Of a stretch of DNA of 64,000 bases, positions 40,186-50,914 are shown piece by piece. Each line of letters starts with the position of its first letter. The stretch's first letter is position 1. The stretch is from NCBI RefSeq assembly GCF_037948395.1, contig NZ_CP149940.1, positions 2,232,001 to 2,296,000 on the forward strand. Reading direction: 5' to 3'. Below the pieces are notes generated by a model, which did no database searches, was not told where the DNA came from, and saw nothing but the letters and a program-made list of their open reading frames with translations. The DNA comes from Serratia nevei. Lineage in GTDB: Bacteria; Pseudomonadota; Gammaproteobacteria; Enterobacterales; Enterobacteriaceae. Position numbers and translations under genes: made by a program.

Positions 40186-40317
40186 TCAATAACGGCCATA
40201 ATAATGGCCTGGGCCGTCGCCACGGTGGCCTCCACCCCAGTGCGGGCCCCAGCAGCAGGCGCTGAGGCTTGAGGCCAGGGCCACAACGGCCAGCAACATA
40301 CCGATACGTTTAATCAT
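40186..40317 (-). CDS. Small putative lipoprotein (43 aa)
   Basis: Short gene on the minus strand. It opens with MIKRIGMLLAVVALAS and a lipobox L-S-A-C (Cys21), a textbook lipoprotein signal. The mature peptide is only about 23 residues, very rich in Gly, His, Trp and Tyr (CCWGPHWGGGHRGDGPG, then HYYGRY). GGAGG lies eight bases before the ATG. The composition (histidines, two cysteines) would allow metal binding, but that is speculation. Divergent from the DUF2502 gene, which also encodes a small His/Arg-rich exported protein. Family unknown to me. Confidence 0.75.
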   Translation of the reverse strand: MIKRIGMLLAVVALASSLSACCWGPHWGGGHRGDGPGHYYGRY

Positions 40318-40549
40318 CTTATTATCCTCCGGTGGGAATCCATTTAATTATAATTGTCTTGCGGCTTGAGAGACGTCAGTTATTCGTTAAACCTTGTCAG
40401 TGGTTATGATAATTAAAGGCGGCGGCAAACAGTGTAGGGATTGTGTAAGGCCGTCGAAAACGATCTGAAAATAGGCATCGATGAGATAGTCGTTAAATAA
40501 GCACGCTGATATAACCACTGCAGCAAGAAAAATAGAGTGAGAAGGTAAA

Positions 40550-40960
40550 ATGAAAAAGATCCTGTTGCTGGTGTGTTTCCCGCTGTTGCTGCCGCTGGCG
40601 GCGCAGGCCGATGTGTCCGTCGATATCAACGTGCCGGGCGTTTCCCTGCATCTGGGGGATCAGGACCGTCGCGGCTACTACTGGGATGGCTACGACTGGC
40701 GTCCACCGCAGTGGTGGCATGCGCACCAGGGCCGCGGTCTGGGTGAGCGCAATGCGCGCGGTTTGTACTGGGACGGCGGACGCTGGCAACCTTCGCCGCC
40801 GCGTGGTTATGAGCATCGCGGGCCGGAGCGCAGCGGCAATCCGTTCCATGGCGATCGCGATAATCGCGACCGCCGTCATGACGATCGGGGTGACCATGAC
40901 CGGCGCGATGACGGCCGCGGTCAGCCTTATCCACCGGGCAACGCCGGCCCGCATCGTTAA
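40550..40960 (+). CDS. DUF2502 (YpeC-like) exported protein
   Basis: 136 aa, periplasmic by prediction: signal peptide MKKILLLVCFPLLLPLAAQA-D. Conserved 'DVSVDINVPGVSLHLGDQD' followed by 'GYYWDGYDWRPPQWWHAHQG', the Trp/His-rich pattern of E. coli YpeC-type DUF2502 proteins. The C-terminal third is low-complexity, alternating Arg/Asp/His (about 100-130), longer than in YpeC. Function unknown. AGAAGG ribosome site upstream. Confidence 0.8.
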   Translation: MKKILLLVCFPLLLPLAAQADVSVDINVPGVSLHLGDQDRRGYYWDGYDWRPPQWWHAHQGRGLGERNARGLYWDGGRWQPSPPRGYEHRGPERSGNPFHGDRDNRDRRHDDRGDHDRRDDGRGQPYPPGNAGPHR

Positions 40961-41139
40961 TCCCTGAGTTTATCGGCGGCTGGTTTTGCCATCATCATGG
41001 TGATGACGGGCAGGGCCAGCCGCTGCTTTCCTGCGCCATCGCCTACGCAAGGCTTCCCCTTGCGGCGTTAACCCCCTAATATTCGACTCAGACGTCAATT
41101 ATCCGGCCACGACAGCGGCCGGCAGGGAACCGCTGCGCC

Positions 41140-42147
41140 ATGCCAACCAGCCGTACTTTCACCTTACTGTTGCAACATCAGCGCTATCGCGATAAGCGCC
41201 AGGTCACTCTGCTGGTGCTGGGTGTGGCGGTGGCGTTGCTGTTCAGCCTCTGCGCCGGTGACCAATGGATATGGCCGTCAGAGTGGTTCAGCGATCGGGC
41301 GCAGCTGTTCGTTTGGCAACTGCGTTTACCGCGCGCGCTGGCGGTGATGCTGGTCGGCGCCGCCCTGGCGGTGGCGGGCGCGGTGATGCAGGCGCTGTTT
41401 GAAAACCCGCTGGCGGAGCCCGGTCTGCTGGGGGTGGCTAACGGTGCCGGCGTCGCGCTGGTGTTGACGGTGCTGTTAGGGCACGGTTTGTTGCCGGTGG
41501 CGCTGATGAGCGCCGCCGCGATAGCCGGTGCGCTGGCGATGACCTTTTTGCTGCTGGGCTTCGCTCGGCGCCGGCGCCTGACCAATGCTCGGCTGTTGCT
41601 GGTTGGCGTGGCGCTGGGCATCGTGTGCAGCGCGCTGATGACCTGGGCGGTCTATTTCAGCACCAGCCTCGATCTGCGGCAGCTGATGTACTGGATGATG
41701 GGCGGTTTCGGCGGCGTGGACTGGCGGCAAAAGTGGCTGGTGCTGGCGCTGCTGCCGGTGCTGCTGTGGCTGTGCGGCCAGGGCAGAGCGCTCAACCTGA
41801 TGGCGCTGGGCGAGGTACAGGCGCGGCAACTTGGGCTGTCGCTGCATCTGTGGCGTAATTTGCTGGTGCTGGCGATCGGCTGGCTGGTTGGCGTCAGCGT
41901 GGCGCTCGCCGGAGTGATTGGTTTTGTTGGTTTGGTGATCCCGCATATTTTGCGGCTCACCGGCCTGACCGACCAGCGCTATCTGCTGCCGGCCTGCGCG
42001 CTGGCGGGAGCCGGGGTGTTGCTGGTGGCCGATGTGATCGCCCGCGTTGCGCTGCTGGCGGCCGAGCTGCCGATCGGCGTGGTGACCGCCACGCTGGGGG
42101 CGCCGCTATTTATCTGGTTACTGACCCGGACAAAGGGCGTAAGGTAG
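41140..42147 (+). CDS. btuC: Vitamin B12 ABC transporter permease BtuC
   Basis: Inner-membrane permease for cobalamin, 335 aa, about ten helices of the FecCD/BtuC family. Motifs: '[40 protein letters not shown]' split over TM2-3 and '[18 protein letters not shown]' at the cytosolic L-loop that contacts BtuD. First gene of btuCED, same order and position downstream of ihfA as in E. coli; here the two extra small genes intervene. Confidence 0.96.
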   Translation: MPTSRTFTLLLQHQRYRDKRQVTLLVLGVAVALLFSLCAGDQWIWPSEWFSDRAQLFVWQLRLPRALAVMLVGAALAVAGAVMQALFENPLAEPGLLGVANGAGVALVLTVLLGHGLLPVALMSAAAIAGALAMTFLLLGFARRRRLTNARLLLVGVALGIVCSALMTWAVYFSTSLDLRQLMYWMMGGFGGVDWRQKWLVLALLPVLLWLCGQGRALNLMALGEVQARQLGLSLHLWRNLLVLAIGWLVGVSVALAGVIGFVGLVIPHILRLTGLTDQRYLLPACALAGAGVLLVADVIARVALLAAELPIGVVTATLGAPLFIWLLTRTKGVR

Positions 42148-42192
42148 TTTTCTTCATTCACCTGCCATTAAAAAACCAAAGGATGACAACCG

Positions 42193-42744
42193 ATGAGTAA
42201 GCCAATCTACAACCTGCCGTTACACACCATCGAAAACCAGGCGACCACGCTGGGCGCCTATCAGGGTAAGGTGCTGCTGGTGGTCAACGTGGCCTCGGAG
42301 TGCGGCCTGACCAAGCAATATGAAGGGCTGGAAGCGCTGTACGAAACCTATCGCGATCGGGGGCTGGAAGTTTTGGGGTTCCCGTCCAATGAATTCCTGG
42401 GCCAGGAGCCGGGCAGCAACGAAGAGATCCTGGCGTTTTGCCGCGGCACCTTCGGCGTGCAATTCCCGATGTTCGCCAAGATTGAGGTGAACGGCGAACA
42501 TCGGCATCCGCTGTACCAGGCGCTGATTGCCGCGCAGCCGGATGCTGTCGCACCGCAGGGCAGCGAGTTCCTGGCGCGAATGACCAGCAAAGGGCGTGCG
42601 CCGAAGCACGCCGGCGATATTCTGTGGAACTTCGAGAAATTCCTCATCGCGCGCGACGGCACGGTGACCCAACGCTTCTCGCCTGACACCACGCCGGAAG
42701 ATCCGGCGCTGGTGGCGGCGGTAAAACAAGCGCTGGCAGGATAA
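42193..42744 (+). CDS. btuE: Glutathione peroxidase-family protein BtuE
   Basis: Thioredoxin-fold peroxidase, 183 aa as in E. coli. Peroxidatic Cys37 in 'VNVASECGLTKQY'; resolving-type Cys in 'EEILAFCRGTFGV'; Trp/Asn of the catalytic set in 'ILWNFEKFL'. The segment usually FPCNQF reads FPSNEF here (TTC CCG TCC AAT GAA TTC), replacing the tetrad Gln by Glu. Not needed for B12 transport in E. coli despite the operon. A second family member is at 62201-62686. Confidence 0.93.
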   Translation: MSKPIYNLPLHTIENQATTLGAYQGKVLLVVNVASECGLTKQYEGLEALYETYRDRGLEVLGFPSNEFLGQEPGSNEEILAFCRGTFGVQFPMFAKIEVNGEHRHPLYQALIAAQPDAVAPQGSEFLARMTSKGRAPKHAGDILWNFEKFLIARDGTVTQRFSPDTTPEDPALVAAVKQALAG

Positions 42745-42749
42745 GACGG

Positions 42750-43505
42750 ATGCTGCAACTCGTCGAGGTTGGGGTGGCGGGGCGCCTGGCGCCTTTTTCG
42801 GCACAGATTGAAGGCGGGTTGCAGGTTCATCTGATCGGCCCAAACGGCGCCGGGAAGAGCACCTTGCTGGCGCGGGTGGCCGGCATGCTGCCGGGGCTGG
42901 GCGAGGTTCGCCTGGACGGGCGCGCGCTGGCCGATTATCCGGGTAACGCGCTGGCATGCCGGCGCGGCTATCTCAGCCAGCAACAGCCGCCGGTGTCGCT
43001 GATGCCGGTGTTCCAGTATTTGGCCTTGCACCGGCCAGCGGCAGCGGCGCAAACCGATGTGGAACACGCCATTCTCTATTTGTGCCAGCGGCTGAAGCTG
43101 GTGGATAAGCTGTCACGCATGCTGACGCAGCTCTCCGGTGGCGAATGGCAGCGGGTGCGGCTGGCGGCGGTGTTGCTGCAGGTGTGGCCCAGCGTCAATC
43201 CGCACAGTCAGCTGTTGTTGCTGGATGAGCCGACCAACAGCCTGGACGTGGCGCAGAAAGTCGCGCTGGATCGCCTGCTGCGGGAATTTTGCCAGAGCGG
43301 GCGCAGCGCGCTGGTGTGCGCGCACGATCTGAATCATACCTTACAGCAGGCCGATCGGGTTTGGTTGCTGCACGCCGGGCGGCTGGTGGCACAGGGGGCC
43401 ACGCGTGAGGTGATGGCACCCGCGCTGCTGTCGCAGATCTATGAAGTGGACTTCCACCTGCAATGGGTGGGGGACCAGCGTTGGATCATGACCCGCACGG
43501 CTTGA
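42750..43505 (+). CDS. btuD: Vitamin B12 ABC transporter ATP-binding protein BtuD
   Basis: ATPase of BtuCDF, 251 aa. Walker A 'GPNGAGKST' at 30-38, Q-loop 'YLSQQQPP', signature 'LSGGEWQRVRLAAVL', Walker B 'LLLLDEPTNSLD', H-loop 'VCAHDLNHTL'. Starts five bases after btuE. In E. coli nlpC comes next; here the arn operon intervenes. Confidence 0.96.
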   Translation: MLQLVEVGVAGRLAPFSAQIEGGLQVHLIGPNGAGKSTLLARVAGMLPGLGEVRLDGRALADYPGNALACRRGYLSQQQPPVSLMPVFQYLALHRPAAAAQTDVEHAILYLCQRLKLVDKLSRMLTQLSGGEWQRVRLAAVLLQVWPSVNPHSQLLLLDEPTNSLDVAQKVALDRLLREFCQSGRSALVCAHDLNHTLQQADRVWLLHAGRLVAQGATREVMAPALLSQIYEVDFHLQWVGDQRWIMTRTA

Positions 43506-43906
43506 GTCGCGGCGACGGCGGAGCGTAACGTAAACGAACACTAAACGTAGTGAATATAAATAGCCGGGTAATCATTGGTTAATATTGGGCTGCCTCTCAC
43601 TTTCTTATCGATTTTCTTGAAAAACGTCGATGACGTGCTACGCTTGATTCGGCAAAAATAAAATACGTAAATAATTATTAATAAATATAATAAATTGATT
43701 TTAATAATGATTTTAAATAGATGATGGCGGCACCCACCAATCAGTTGACCCACTGATGACAAGTCTCGTCTTAAGGTTTAGTTAAGCTTGCGGCCTTACA
43801 TTGGCAGTTAATCCACGGAAACGATTCTTCTCTGGCGTTTAATATCCGTTAAACGAAAGGGATTTACAGTGTCATCAAAAGCAGTTCGATACGTTTGGGG
43901 TTAACT
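43506..43906. other. AT-rich regulatory region upstream of the arn operon
   Basis: About 400 bases without a credible gene and much richer in A+T than the surroundings, particularly 43640-43720. It carries the PmrA-like box (43770-43786). A 73-codon minus frame at 43541-43762 is low-complexity and not called. Confidence 0.6.
43770..43786 (+). promoter_or_regulatory. PmrA-like box of the arn operon
   Basis: CTTAAG-GTTTA-GTTAAG fits the PmrA direct repeat YTTAAK-N5-YTTAAK at 11 of 12 positions. It lies 121 bases before arnB, a usual distance for a promoter with leader. Confidence 0.6.
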
Positions 43907-45061
43907 ATGGATCAATTTTTGCCTTTCTCTCGTCCGGCCATCGGCGATGAAGAAATCGCCGCGGTAGAGAAAGTGTTGCGTTCCGGTTGGATCACCACCG
44001 GGCCGCAAAACCAGCAGCTGGAAAGCGACTTCTGTTCCACCTTCGGCTGTAAGCATGCGATCGCCGTCAGTTCCGCCACGGCTGGCATGCACATCACGCT
44101 GATGGCGCTGGGCATCGGCCCCGGCGACGAAGTCATCACCCCTTCGCAAACCTGGGTTTCCACCCTCAACATGATCGAGCTGCTGGGCGCCACGCCGGTC
44201 ATGATCGACGTTGACCGTGATACGTTGATGGTCAGCGCCGCCGATGTCGAGGCTGCCATCACCCCGAAAACCAAAGCGATTGTTCCGGTGCACTACGCCG
44301 GCGCTCCTCTGCAGATGGACGCGCTGCGCGCCGTGGCCGAACGCCACGGTCTGCCTTTGATCGAAGACGCCGCCCATGCGGTCGGTACGCGCTACAACGG
44401 CGAATGGGTCGGCGCGCGCGGCACGGCGATTTTCTCGTTCCACGCCATTAAAAACGTGACCTGCGCCGAGGGCGGCCTGATCGCCACCGACGACGATGCG
44501 CTGGCGGATCGCCTGCGTTGCCTGAAGTTCCACGGTCTGGCCGTCGATGCCTTCGATCGTCAGCAGCTTGGCCGCAAACCGCAGGCCGAAGTGGTGGAGC
44601 CGGGTTACAAATACAACCTGTCCGACATTCACGCGGCGATCGCCGTGGTGCAGCTGTCGCGCTTCGCTGAGCTGAACGCGCGCCGCAAGGCGCTGGCACA
44701 GCGCTACCTGAGCGCGCTGGAAGGCTCGCCGTTCCAACCGTTGGGCGTGCCGGATTACCCGCATGACCACGCCTGGCATCTGTTTATGGTGCGCGTCGAC
44801 CCTGAGCGTTGCGGCATCGATCGCGATCGGTTGATGGAGCGTCTGAAAGAGGTTGGCGTCGGCACCGGGCTGCATTTCCGCGCCGCGCATACCCAGAAAT
44901 TCTACCGTGAGCGTTATCCGCAGCTTTCCTTGCCGAATACCGAATGGAACTCGGCGCGGCTGTGCACTTTACCGCTATTCCCTGATATGACCGACGCCGA
45001 CGTGGATCGCGTGGTCAATGCCTTGTCTTCTGTTGTGGAGTCTTTACGTGTCTCGCGTTGA
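43907..45061 (+). CDS. arnB: UDP-4-amino-4-deoxy-L-arabinose aminotransferase ArnB
   Basis: PLP enzyme converting UDP-L-Ara4O to UDP-L-Ara4N with glutamate as donor. 384 aa from [13 protein letters not shown]. DegT/DnrJ/EryC1 fold: '[14 protein letters not shown]', '[16 protein letters not shown]', 'VPVHYAGAP', 'IEDAAHAVG' and PLP Lys182 in '[14 protein letters not shown]'. GGGG precedes the ATG by six bases. First gene of arnBCADTEF; its end overlaps arnC. Confidence 0.97.
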   Translation: MDQFLPFSRPAIGDEEIAAVEKVLRSGWITTGPQNQQLESDFCSTFGCKHAIAVSSATAGMHITLMALGIGPGDEVITPSQTWVSTLNMIELLGATPVMIDVDRDTLMVSAADVEAAITPKTKAIVPVHYAGAPLQMDALRAVAERHGLPLIEDAAHAVGTRYNGEWVGARGTAIFSFHAIKNVTCAEGGLIATDDDALADRLRCLKFHGLAVDAFDRQQLGRKPQAEVVEPGYKYNLSDIHAAIAVVQLSRFAELNARRKALAQRYLSALEGSPFQPLGVPDYPHDHAWHLFMVRVDPERCGIDRDRLMERLKEVGVGTGLHFRAAHTQKFYRERYPQLSLPNTEWNSARLCTLPLFPDMTDADVDRVVNALSSVVESLRVSR

Positions 45062-46028
45062 ACCGATTAAAAAAGTGTCGATAGTCATCCCGGTATACAA
45101 CGAGCAGGAAAGTCTGCCGGCGTTGCTGGAGCGTACTACCGCCGCTTGCAAGCAGTTATCTCAACCTTATGAAATCATCCTCGTCGACGATGGCAGCAGC
45201 GACAACTCCGCGGACATGCTGACCGCGGCGGCGGAAAAGCCGGACAGCCACGTCATCGCCGTTTTGCTGAACCGCAACTATGGCCAGCACTCGGCGATCA
45301 TGGCCGGTTTCAACCAGGTGACCGGCGATCTGGTGATTACGCTGGACGCCGATCTGCAGAACCCGCCGGAGGAGATCCCTCGTCTGGTCAGCGTGGCGGA
45401 AGAGGGCTATGACGTGGTGGGCACCGTGCGCGCCAACCGTCAAGACTCCTGGTTCCGCAAAAGCGCTTCGCGCGTGATCAACATGATGATTCAACGCGCC
45501 ACCGGCAAGTCGATGGGGGACTACGGCTGCATGCTGCGCGCCTACCGTCGTCACATCGTTGAGGCGATGCTGCACTGCCACGAACGCAGCACCTTTATCC
45601 CGATTCTGGCGAACACCTTCGCCCGTCGCACGACCGAGATCGACGTGCGTCACGCCGAGCGCGAGTTTGGCGATTCCAAGTACAGCCTGATGAAGCTGAT
45701 CAACCTGATGTACGACCTGATCACCTGCCTGACCACCACCCCGCTGCGTTTGCTCAGCGTGGTCGGCAGCATCGTGGCGCTGTCCGGGTTTGTGTTGGCG
45801 CTGGTGCTGATTGCGCTGCGTCTGCTGCTCGGCCCTGAATGGGCCGCCGGCGGCGTGTTCACCCTCTTCGCCGTGCTGTTCACCTTTATCGGCGCCCAGT
45901 TTGTTGGCATGGGGCTACTGGGTGAATACATCGGCCGCATCTATACCGACGTGCGCGCACGTCCTCGCTATTTTGTTCAGAAAGTGGTCGGCGTACAGCA
46001 GGACCACAATACTCAGGAAGAAGAATGA
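45048..46028 (+). CDS. arnC: Undecaprenyl-phosphate Ara4FN transferase ArnC
   Basis: Family GT2 glycosyltransferase linking L-Ara4-formyl-N to undecaprenyl phosphate at the inner membrane. 326 aa with a GTG start inside the arnB end, preceded by GGAG. Catalytic domain with '[19 protein letters not shown]', 'DDGSSDNS' and DXD-like '[12 protein letters not shown]'; two C-terminal membrane helices at about 237-262 and 272-296. In-frame ATG starts exist upstream within arnB but add unrelated residues. Confidence 0.96.
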   Translation: MSRVEPIKKVSIVIPVYNEQESLPALLERTTAACKQLSQPYEIILVDDGSSDNSADMLTAAAEKPDSHVIAVLLNRNYGQHSAIMAGFNQVTGDLVITLDADLQNPPEEIPRLVSVAEEGYDVVGTVRANRQDSWFRKSASRVINMMIQRATGKSMGDYGCMLRAYRRHIVEAMLHCHERSTFIPILANTFARRTTEIDVRHAEREFGDSKYSLMKLINLMYDLITCLTTTPLRLLSVVGSIVALSGFVLALVLIALRLLLGPEWAAGGVFTLFAVLFTFIGAQFVGMGLLGEYIGRIYTDVRARPRYFVQKVVGVQQDHNTQEEE

Positions 46029-48010
46029 TGAAAGCTATTGTATTTGCTTACCATGATATTGGCTGCGCAGGTCTGAAAGCGCTGACTGAGGCGGGTTATG
46101 ACGTGCAGGCCGTATTCACGCACACCGACGACCCTGGTGAGAACAACTTCTTCTCCTCCGTGGCCCGTTTGGGCGCCGAATTGGATCTGCCGGTCTATGC
46201 GCCGGAAGACGTGAACCACCCGCTGTGGGTTGACCGCATTCGCGACCTGCAGCCGGACGTGATCTTTTCGTTCTACTACCGCCATATGCTGAGCGACGAG
46301 ATCCTCTCGCTGGCACCGCAGGGCGGCTTCAACCTGCACGGTTCGCTGCTGCCGCATTACCGTGGCCGCGCCCCGGTGAACTGGGCGCTGGTGAACGGCG
46401 AAACCGAAACCGGCGCCACGCTGCACAAGATGGTGAAACGCCCGGACGCCGGCGACATCGTCGGTCAGCAGAAAGTGACCATCGCCGACAGCGACACTGC
46501 GCTGACGCTGCACAAAAAAGTGCTGGAAGCCGCGCAGGCCGTATTGAAAGAGCAGTTGCCGAAGCTGAAGAACGGCACCGCCACCTTCACCAAGCAGGAT
46601 GAGTCTCAGGCCAGCTACTTCGGCCGTCGCACCGCAGCGGACGGCGAGATCCTGTGGCACAAGTCCGCCAAAGAGATCAACAACCTGGTACGCGCCGTCA
46701 CGGAACCGTACCCGGGTGCCTTCAGCTACCTCGGCCAGCGCAAGCTGATCGTCTGGCGCTCTCGCGTGCTGGATACCCAACACGACAAGCAGCCGGGCAC
46801 CGTACTGAGCACCTCGCCGCTGGTCATCGCCTGTGGCGAAGGCGCGCTGGAGATCGTTGCCGGTCAGAACGACAGCGGCCTGTATGTGCAGGGCAGCCGC
46901 CTGGCGCAGGAAATGGGCATCGTCACCGACGTGCGCCTGGCCGCCAAGCCGAACGCCGTAATGAAACGCCGCACTCGCGTGCTGATCCTCGGGGTCAACG
47001 GCTTCATCGGTAACCACCTGACCGAGCGCCTGCTGCGTGACGATCGCTACGACATCTACGGCCTGGATATCGGTTCTGACGCCATCAGCCGTTTCCTCGA
47101 CAACCCGCGTTTCCACTTCGTGGAAGGCGACATCAGCATCCACTCCGAGTGGATCGAGTATCACATCAAGAAATGCGACGTGGTGCTGCCGCTGGTGGCG
47201 ATCGCGACGCCGATCGAATACACCCGTAACCCGCTGCGCGTGTTCGAGCTGGATTTCGAAGAGAACCTGAAGATCGTTCGCGACTGCGTGAAATACAACA
47301 AGCGCATCATCTTCCCGTCCACCTCAGAAGTGTACGGCATGTGCGACGACAAAGAGTTCGACGAAGACCATTCGCGCCTGATCGTCGGGCCAATCAACAA
47401 ACAGCGCTGGATCTACTCGGTCTCCAAACAGCTGCTGGATCGGGTGATCTGGGCTTACGGCGCTAAAGAAGGCCTGAAGTTCACGCTGTTCCGTCCATTC
47501 AACTGGATGGGGCCGCGCCTGGATAACCTGGACGCTGCGCGTATCGGCTCTTCCCGTGCCATCACCCAGCTGATCCTCAATCTGGTGGAAGGTTCGCCGA
47601 TCAAACTGATGGACGGCGGCGCGCAGAAACGTTGCTTCACCGACATCAACGACGGCATCGAAGCGCTGTTCCGCATCATCGAGAACCGCGACGGCCTGTG
47701 CGACGGCCAGATCGTCAACATCGGCAACCCGACCAACGAAGCGAGCATCCGCGAGCTGGCGGAAATGCTGCTGGAAAGCTTCAACAACCACCCGCTGCGC
47801 GACCGCTTCCCGCCGTTTGCCGGCTTCAAGGACGTTGAGAGCAGCAGCTACTACGGTAAAGGTTACCAGGACGTCGAGCACCGCACGCCGAGCATCAAGA
47901 ACGCTCACCGCCTGCTGGGCTGGCAGCCGACCATCGAGATGAAGCAAACCGTCGCCGATACGCTGGACTACTTCCTGCGCACTACCGTTCAGGAAGGGAA
48001 CGATGCATGA
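46028..48010 (+). CDS. arnA: Bifunctional UDP-Ara4N formyltransferase / UDP-GlcA oxidative decarboxylase ArnA
   Basis: 660 aa, two enzymes in one chain. N-domain (about 1-305) formylates UDP-L-Ara4N using 10-formyl-THF; Asn102 and His104 in '[15 protein letters not shown]' and Asp140 match the E. coli catalytic residues. C-domain (about 315-660) is an SDR decarboxylase that makes UDP-Ara4O; NAD motif '[10 protein letters not shown]' and '[11 protein letters not shown]' with the catalytic Tyr-x-x-x-Lys. Two adjacent ATGs (46025 and 46028) are possible; the second gives the E. coli length. Overlaps arnC by one base and arnD by four. Confidence 0.97.
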   Translation: MKAIVFAYHDIGCAGLKALTEAGYDVQAVFTHTDDPGENNFFSSVARLGAELDLPVYAPEDVNHPLWVDRIRDLQPDVIFSFYYRHMLSDEILSLAPQGGFNLHGSLLPHYRGRAPVNWALVNGETETGATLHKMVKRPDAGDIVGQQKVTIADSDTALTLHKKVLEAAQAVLKEQLPKLKNGTATFTKQDESQASYFGRRTAADGEILWHKSAKEINNLVRAVTEPYPGAFSYLGQRKLIVWRSRVLDTQHDKQPGTVLSTSPLVIACGEGALEIVAGQNDSGLYVQGSRLAQEMGIVTDVRLAAKPNAVMKRRTRVLILGVNGFIGNHLTERLLRDDRYDIYGLDIGSDAISRFLDNPRFHFVEGDISIHSEWIEYHIKKCDVVLPLVAIATPIEYTRNPLRVFELDFEENLKIVRDCVKYNKRIIFPSTSEVYGMCDDKEFDEDHSRLIVGPINKQRWIYSVSKQLLDRVIWAYGAKEGLKFTLFRPFNWMGPRLDNLDAARIGSSRAITQLILNLVEGSPIKLMDGGAQKRCFTDINDGIEALFRIIENRDGLCDGQIVNIGNPTNEASIRELAEMLLESFNNHPLRDRFPPFAGFKDVESSSYYGKGYQDVEHRTPSIKNAHRLLGWQPTIEMKQTVADTLDYFLRTTVQEGNDA

Positions 48011-48912
48011 AGAAAGTCGGTCTGCGGGTTGATGTAGATACCTTCAGCGGCACCCGTGAAGGGGTGCCGCAGTTGCTGGACCTGTTCGACAAGTACGACA
48101 TTCAGGCCAGCTTCTTCTTCAGCGTGGGACCGGACAACATGGGGCGCCATCTTTGGCGCCTTTTGCGTCCGAAATTTCTGTGGAAAATGCTGCGTTCGAA
48201 CGCCGCCTCGCTGTACGGCCTGGACATTCTGCTGGCCGGCACCGCCTGGCCGGGGCGCAACATTTCACGCGCGTTGGGGCCGCTGATGAAGCGCACCGCC
48301 GAAGCCGGTCATGAAGTCGGGCTGCACGCCTGGGATCACCAGGGGTGGCAGGCCAAGGTCGGCAAGTGGAGCGAGGCGCAGCTGACCGAACAAGTGCAGC
48401 TGGGCGTCGATGCCCTGAGCGCCAGCACCGGCCAGCCGGTGAAATGCTCCGCCGTGGCGGGCTGGCGTGCCGATACGCGCGTGCTGGAGGTCAAGCAACG
48501 CTTCGGCTTCCATTACAACAGCGATTGCCGCGGCACCCATCCGTTCCGTCCGGTGCTGAGCGACGGGCGTCACGGCACGGTGCAGATCCCGGTGACGTTG
48601 CCGACCTTCGACGAAGTGATCGGCAGCGAAGTCAGCATGGCCGACTTCAACGACTACATTCTGCGCGCCATCGAGAACGATCGCGGCGTGCCGGTGTACA
48701 CCATTCACACCGAAGTGGAAGGCATGTCGCAAGCGGCGATGTTCGAACAGTTATTGCAACGCGCACGGCAGCAGGGCATCGAATTCTGTCCGCTTGGCGC
48801 GCTGTTACCACAAGATTTGGCGTCACTGCCGTTGGGCCGCATCAAGCGTGCTCCTTTCCCCGGCCGCGAAGGTTGGCTGGGCTGTCAAACCGATGTGAAG
48901 GACGTTACATGA
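48007..48912 (+). CDS. arnD: 4-deoxy-4-formamido-L-arabinose-phosphoundecaprenol deformylase ArnD
   Basis: Polysaccharide-deacetylase-fold enzyme that removes the formyl group on undecaprenyl-P-Ara4FN. 301 aa. '[17 protein letters not shown]' carries the catalytic/metal aspartates; '[13 protein letters not shown]' gives metal-binding histidines; '[14 protein letters not shown]' and '[11 protein letters not shown]' are further active-site motifs. Start overlaps the arnA stop by four bases (ATGA). Confidence 0.96.
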   Translation: MKKVGLRVDVDTFSGTREGVPQLLDLFDKYDIQASFFFSVGPDNMGRHLWRLLRPKFLWKMLRSNAASLYGLDILLAGTAWPGRNISRALGPLMKRTAEAGHEVGLHAWDHQGWQAKVGKWSEAQLTEQVQLGVDALSASTGQPVKCSAVAGWRADTRVLEVKQRFGFHYNSDCRGTHPFRPVLSDGRHGTVQIPVTLPTFDEVIGSEVSMADFNDYILRAIENDRGVPVYTIHTEVEGMSQAAMFEQLLQRARQQGIEFCPLGALLPQDLASLPLGRIKRAPFPGREGWLGCQTDVKDVT

Positions 48913-50573
48913 AGGCGCTAAAAGGATCCTGGGCCATTCTGCTGGCCGTTTTTTTTGCTCTGGTTTACCTGATCCCGCTTAACGGCCGCCTGCTGTGGCA
49001 GCCGGACGAGACGCGTTATGCCGAGATCAGCCGTGAAATGCTGCAGCGCGGCGATTGGGTTGTGCCGCACCTGCTGGGGCTGCGCTACTTCGAAAAGCCG
49101 GTGGCGGGTTACTGGTTCAATAACATCAGCCAGTGGCTGTTCGGCGAAAACAACTTTGCGGTGCGCTTCGGCTCGGTGTTCAGCACCGGCATGACCGCAC
49201 TGCTGGTGTTCGCGCTGGCGATGCTGATGTGGCGCAATGCGCGCCGCGCCAGCCTGGCGGCGCTGATTTTCCTGTCGATGGTGCTGGTGTTCAGCATCGG
49301 CACCTACAGCGTGCTGGATCCGATGATCTCGCTGTGGCTGGCGGCGGCGATGGTCAGCTACTACCTGACGCTGAAAGCCACTTCGGTCAAAGGCAAGCTG
49401 GGCGCCTACGCGCTGCTGGGCTTGGCCTGCGGCATGGGCTTTATGACCAAGGGCTTCCTGGCGCTGGCGGTGCCGGTGATCGCGGTGATCCCGATCGTCA
49501 TCCAGCAACGTCGCATCAAGGATCTGCTGTGCTACGGCCCGGTGGCGATCGTGACCGCTACGTTGCTCAGCCTGCCGTGGGCGCTGGCGATCGCGCAACG
49601 CGAACCCGATTTCTGGAATTACTTCTTCTGGGTCGAACATATTCAGCGTTTCGCCGAAGATAACGCCCAGCACAAGGCGCCGTTCTGGTATTACCTGCCG
49701 ATCCTGCTGGCGGCGGTGCTGCCGTGGCTGGCGCTGCTGCCCGGTGCGCTGCTCAAGGGCTGGCGCGAACGCGTACAGCGCCCGGAGCTGTTCTTCCTGC
49801 TGAGCTGGGCGATGATGCCGCTGATCTTCTTCAGCATCGCCAAAGGCAAGCTGCCGACCTACATTCTGCCGTGCATGGCGCCGCTGGCGCTGCTGATGAC
49901 CGCCTATGCGGAAGACTACGCCGCCACCCTGCGCGCCAGACTGTTCAAGGCCAATGCCTGGCTGAACGGCCTGTTCGGGCTGATCGGCATCGTGGCGCTG
50001 GTGGTGTTGAGCGCCGGCCTGCTGCCGAAAGCCCATCTGTTTACCGCGCAAGAGTGGCCGAAGGTGGTGCTCGGCCTGATCGCCTTCGGCGGCTGGCTCC
50101 TGTTCGCGCTGGTTTCCGCACGCGATAACGGCCGTCAATGGCGCTGGGCGGCGGCCTGCCCGGTATTGCTGTGCCTGGTGATCGGCTACGCCATCCCGCA
50201 ACAGGTGACCGATTCCAAGCTGCCGCAGAACTTCGCGCGCGCCACGATGGCCGAGCTGGGCGACAGCCGTTACGTGCTGACCGACAGCGTCGGGGTAGCG
50301 GCCGGTTTGGCCTGGGAACTGAAGCGTAGCGACGTGCTGATGTACAGCCAGAAAGGCGAGGTAGCTTATGGTCTGGAGTATCCGGACGCCAAAGGCCACC
50401 TGATCAGCGACGCCGACTTCCCGCAGTGGCTGGCGCAGGCGCGCAAACAGGGGAATGTGTCCCTGGTGCTGCAGCTGTCCCGTGGCGAAGCGCTGCCGCA
50501 GGAACTGCCTGCCGCAGACAAGGTAGATCGTATGAATCGCCTGGTGCTGATGTGGTATAAACAGCAACCATGA
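48909..50573 (+). CDS. arnT: Lipid A L-Ara4N transferase ArnT
   Basis: Inner-membrane GT83 glycosyltransferase that attaches L-Ara4N from undecaprenyl phosphate to lipid A phosphates, lowering negative charge and giving polymyxin resistance. 554 aa from [10 protein letters not shown]; the much longer frame upstream is only an open frame inside arnD. About 12-13 helices. First periplasmic loop carries '[16 protein letters not shown]' with the conserved Asp-Glu pair and '[14 protein letters not shown]'. The C-terminal soluble domain starts at about residue 430. Confidence 0.96.
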   Translation: MKALKGSWAILLAVFFALVYLIPLNGRLLWQPDETRYAEISREMLQRGDWVVPHLLGLRYFEKPVAGYWFNNISQWLFGENNFAVRFGSVFSTGMTALLVFALAMLMWRNARRASLAALIFLSMVLVFSIGTYSVLDPMISLWLAAAMVSYYLTLKATSVKGKLGAYALLGLACGMGFMTKGFLALAVPVIAVIPIVIQQRRIKDLLCYGPVAIVTATLLSLPWALAIAQREPDFWNYFFWVEHIQRFAEDNAQHKAPFWYYLPILLAAVLPWLALLPGALLKGWRERVQRPELFFLLSWAMMPLIFFSIAKGKLPTYILPCMAPLALLMTAYAEDYAATLRARLFKANAWLNGLFGLIGIVALVVLSAGLLPKAHLFTAQEWPKVVLGLIAFGGWLLFALVSARDNGRQWRWAAACPVLLCLVIGYAIPQQVTDSKLPQNFARATMAELGDSRYVLTDSVGVAAGLAWELKRSDVLMYSQKGEVAYGLEYPDAKGHLISDADFPQWLAQARKQGNVSLVLQLSRGEALPQELPAADKVDRMNRLVLMWYKQQP

Positions 50574-50914
50574 TGGGTTTTCTGTTGGTGATTGTGGTCA
50601 GCCTGCTCACCTGCGGTGGGCAGCTGTGCCAGAAGCAGGCGGCGCACTGTTGGGAGCGGGCGGACGAAGCGCGGCTGAAGCAGACGCTGCGTTGGCTGGC
50701 GCTGGCGGTGCTGCTGCTGGGGCTGGGCATGGCGGTGTGGCTCAATGTGCTGCAACGCCTGCCGCTCAGCCTGGCTTACCCGATGCTCAGCCTGAACTTC
50801 GTGATGGTGACGCTGGCGGCGCGCTGGCTGTTTCATGAGCCGACGACCGTGCGCCACTGGTGTGGCGTAGCGTCGATTATGTTGGGGATCCTGCTGATGA
50901 GCGTGCATTCATGA
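50570..50914 (+). CDS. arnE: L-Ara4N-phosphoundecaprenol flippase subunit ArnE
   Basis: Small multidrug resistance-type membrane protein, 114 aa, four helices. With ArnF it moves undecaprenyl-P-Ara4N to the periplasmic face. Motifs: '[14 protein letters not shown]', '[20 protein letters not shown]', '[20 protein letters not shown]'. Overlaps the arnT stop by four bases. Confidence 0.95.
   Translation: MMGFLLVIVVSLLTCGGQLCQKQAAHCWERADEARLKQTLRWLALAVLLLGLGMAVWLNVLQRLPLSLAYPMLSLNFVMVTLAARWLFHEPTTVRHWCGVASIMLGILLMSVHS

Noticed and set aside
40961..41139. Cobalamin riboswitch upstream of btuC
   Set aside because: No B12-box-like motif or extended conserved structure could be recognised in the 179 bases before btuC, and enterobacterial btuCED is not known to carry one.
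48345..48908. An N-terminal extension of arnT of about 188 codons
   Set aside because: It lies in another frame of arnD and is Arg/Ala-rich; the ATG at 48909 aligns with the known ArnT start and couples to arnD.
48918..50567. A 549-codon minus-strand frame opposite arnT
   Set aside because: Gln/His/Arg-rich antisense artefact of a GC-rich membrane-protein gene.
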